Assembly (NCBI GenBank): GCA_017451975.1
Contig: JAFTNI010000177.1
Coordinates: forward strand, 1 to 12,548
DNA from: Clostridia bacterium
GTDB taxonomy: Bacteria; Bacillota; Clostridia; Oscillospirales; CAG-272
Direction of reading: 5' to 3'
Length of the DNA: 12,548 nt
The notes under the pieces were generated by a model. The model ran no database searches and had not been told where the DNA came from. It worked only from the letters and a program-made list of their open reading frames with translations. The position numbers were made by a program, and so were the translations under genes. Positions 11,193 through 12,548 of the stretch are shown here, piece by piece (position 1 is the first letter of the stretch; each line of letters starts with the position of its first letter).

Positions 11193-12548
11193 CTATGAAT
11201 TATAGTGTATTTTTATTCTGCCGAAAATTCCCGTCAACTTATTGTTGTACTTTTCGATCTCTATATTTTTCCATTCCTCTTTCGTTCCGCTATAGTAGAT
11301 ATCGGTAACAGCGCAAGCTTTGTCTATAGAGTTGTTGTTAAAAGCAAAACTTGCAATTTTTCTGGTGCTTTTCGGTAATCTTACAGTGCGTAGCCTTGGA
11401 CATTCGTAGAATACTTCTATCGTTTCAATGCCTTCGGGGACAGTTATATCGGTAAGATTTTTGCAACCTCGGAAGCAAGATGTAAAGTGTTCGCTTTCTA
11501 CATTTATTCCCTCGTCAAAAATAACCTCGGAAAGTCTTTCGCAGTTTGCAAAAGCAAGATTTTCTATTTTAATCAATTTTCCGCGAATGTGTAGCTTTTT
11601 CATATCCTTGCAATTTGCAAATGCGCGTTCACCTATAGATTCGAGCGTTGGCGGCAAGGATATTTCCTGTAGCACGCGGCAACCGTTAAAGGCATCGTTT
11701 CCAATAACCTCGGTGTTTGAAGAAAGAACCACTTTTTTAATACCGGTTGCACCGGAAAAAGCCTGCTTTGACACAATTTTTACACTGTTTGGAATATATA
11801 CCTCCGTCATACGGTTATATCTCGTATATTCGGGCTCATCGTGGGAATACGGGATGTGTACCTCCATGATGCCGTATTTGAGAACTTCAAAGCTTCCGTC
11901 TTTATATACGATCCTGCCATCTTGCTTCGGGCTTTCTTCAGCGATTTTCACGTCATCTTCCTTATGTGAGATTTCTGTGTTCGCACAAATATCGTCGAGC
12001 ATTTTTTCATAAGTGCTGCGCGTGTATATCTGAGGCTCAAGCGTCGCTATTTCCTGTGGGAGTATATCGAGCCATGATTCTTCCGGCCCGTTAAGCGTGC
12101 AGATATAAAGCTCGTCCTCTCGCTTAAGGTGGAGCCATCGTTTCCATTCGCTTTGCACCCATGCGCTTTCAAGATATTCGCTACTGCTCCCTATCAAAAG
12201 CATTTTCTTGCTTTTAACAAGATAGCTCCAAATCTTTTCGTCGGATTTCACGTCATTTTTCAGCGTTACATAGCTGAAAAATACTTTTATTCCGCGTTTT
12301 TTAAGGTCGTCGTATACCTTGAGTGCAAACTTATAATCCTCTGTCGTGCCGTTGCGCGCAGGGTCTGCTTCTGTAGACGCACTTATTTTTACACAAATAA
12401 AAACATCGTTATCCGCAGAGCCTATAAGCTTTTTGAAGTTATCGAGCGCATCGTCGATTTTCGCCGCCTTTTCCTCGTAGGAAAAGCGAAGCTCTGCATC
12501 ATCCTTCAGAAGCGACATTATCTTTTCATATTCCGGCTCTGTCTGAAC
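11193..12548 (-). CDS. TIR-domain / BspA-type leucine-rich-repeat protein (N-terminus cut by window edge)
   Basis: 451 residues are visible. An ATG lies at 12518, but the frame is open to base 12548 and the extra codons (VQTEPEYEKI) continue the family sequence, so the true start lies outside. Residues are numbered from that internal Met. A pre-TIR segment RFSYEEKAAKIDDALDNF (11-28) precedes the TIR domain (~37-145): NDVFICVK strand, alpha-A with DLKKRGIKVFFSYVTL (71-86), a KSKKMLLIGSS strand (102-112), and SEYLESAWVQSEW (113-125). E124 in WVQSE corresponds to the catalytic glutamate of NADase TIR domains (WVxxE in SARM1). After a linker, the header IVYKDGSFEVLKYG (203-216) opens about six LRR_5 repeats and the tail IYYSGTKEEWKNI...IFGRIKIHYN. 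In related clostridial TIR proteins the part before the TIR often holds zinc ribbons and helical repeats; this cannot be seen here. No signal peptide or membrane segment is visible. NADase or scaffold function is inferred. Confidence 0.85.
   Translation of the reverse strand, partial: VQTEPEYEKIMSLLKDDAELRFSYEEKAAKIDDALDNFKKLIGSADNDVFICVKISASTEADPARNGTTEDYKFALKVYDDLKKRGIKVFFSYVTLKNDVKSDEKIWSYLVKSKKMLLIGSSSEYLESAWVQSEWKRWLHLKREDELYICTLNGPEESWLDILPQEIATLEPQIYTRSTYEKMLDDICANTEISHKEDDVKIAEESPKQDGRIVYKDGSFEVLKYGIMEVHIPYSHDEPEYTRYNRMTEVYIPNSVKIVSKQAFSGATGIKKVVLSSNTEVIGNDAFNGCRVLQEISLPPTLESIGERAFANCKDMKKLHIRGKLIKIENLAFANCERLSEVIFDEGINVESEHFTSCFRGCKNLTDITVPEGIETIEVFYECPRLRTVRLPKSTRKIASFAFNNNSIDKACAVTDIYYSGTKEEWKNIEIEKYNNKLTGIFGRIKIHYNS

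Noticed and set aside
12516..12518. ATG at 12518 as the real start of the TIR-LRR gene
   Set aside because: The frame continues upstream to the window end with family-like residues (EPEYEKI) and there is no ribosome site before this ATG, so it is an internal methionine.
1..12548. CRISPR arrays, tRNA or rRNA genes, insertion sequences, phage genes
   Set aside because: No regularly spaced repeats, no cloverleaf or rRNA-like stretches, no transposase or integrase motifs and no flanking terminal repeats were seen.

Overview
The window looks like a chromosomal piece of a low-to-mid GC Firmicute, most likely a member of the Clostridia. This rests on the gene families (a DUF6514-like small protein, nrdR, ruvCAB), strong AGGAGG-type ribosome sites, sigma-A promoters with TTGACA/TATAAT-like hexamers, short hairpin terminators with U-tracts, and candidate Spo0A boxes. 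Species cannot be named from the sequence alone.

Region 1 (1-4140, minus strand) is one tightly packed operon. A good sigma-A promoter (4108-4136) is followed by a gene for an unusual prephenate-dehydratase-like protein, then ruvC, ruvA and ruvB (Holliday junction resolvase and branch-migration motor), then a class I SAM methyltransferase that runs off the left edge. Gaps are -1, 22, 14 and 5 bases, so the genes are very probably co-transcribed.

Region 2 (about 4178-7302, plus strand) holds a DusB-type tRNA dihydrouridine synthase with its own terminator. A regulatory gap with three Spo0A-box-like sites and a small DUF6514-like gene follow. Next comes nrdR, the ribonucleotide reductase repressor, with an excellent promoter. 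A DUF4380-like sugar-mutarotase-fold protein sits 14 bases downstream of nrdR and probably shares its transcript. A bidirectional terminator closes the region.

Region 3 (7305-12548, minus strand) has two large multidomain proteins that carry the same kind of BspA-type leucine-rich-repeat C-terminal module but different N-terminal modules: two Sel1 repeats in one, a TIR domain in the other. Between them lies a compact metal-homeostasis operon: a Fur/Zur-family repressor, an ABC ATPase and an ABC-3 family metal permease. Its consensus promoter is followed by a perfect 7-1-7 Fur-type operator. No substrate-binding protein gene is present in the window.

The most noteworthy items are the TIR-LRR protein, which keeps a glutamate in the WVxxE context where NADase-type TIR domains have their catalytic residue; its Sel1-LRR relative; and the prephenate-dehydratase-like protein that appears to have lost half of the catalytic fold and sits at the head of the ruvCAB operon. 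No RNA genes, insertion sequences, CRISPR arrays or origins were seen, and no gene-free stretch exceeds 300 bases.
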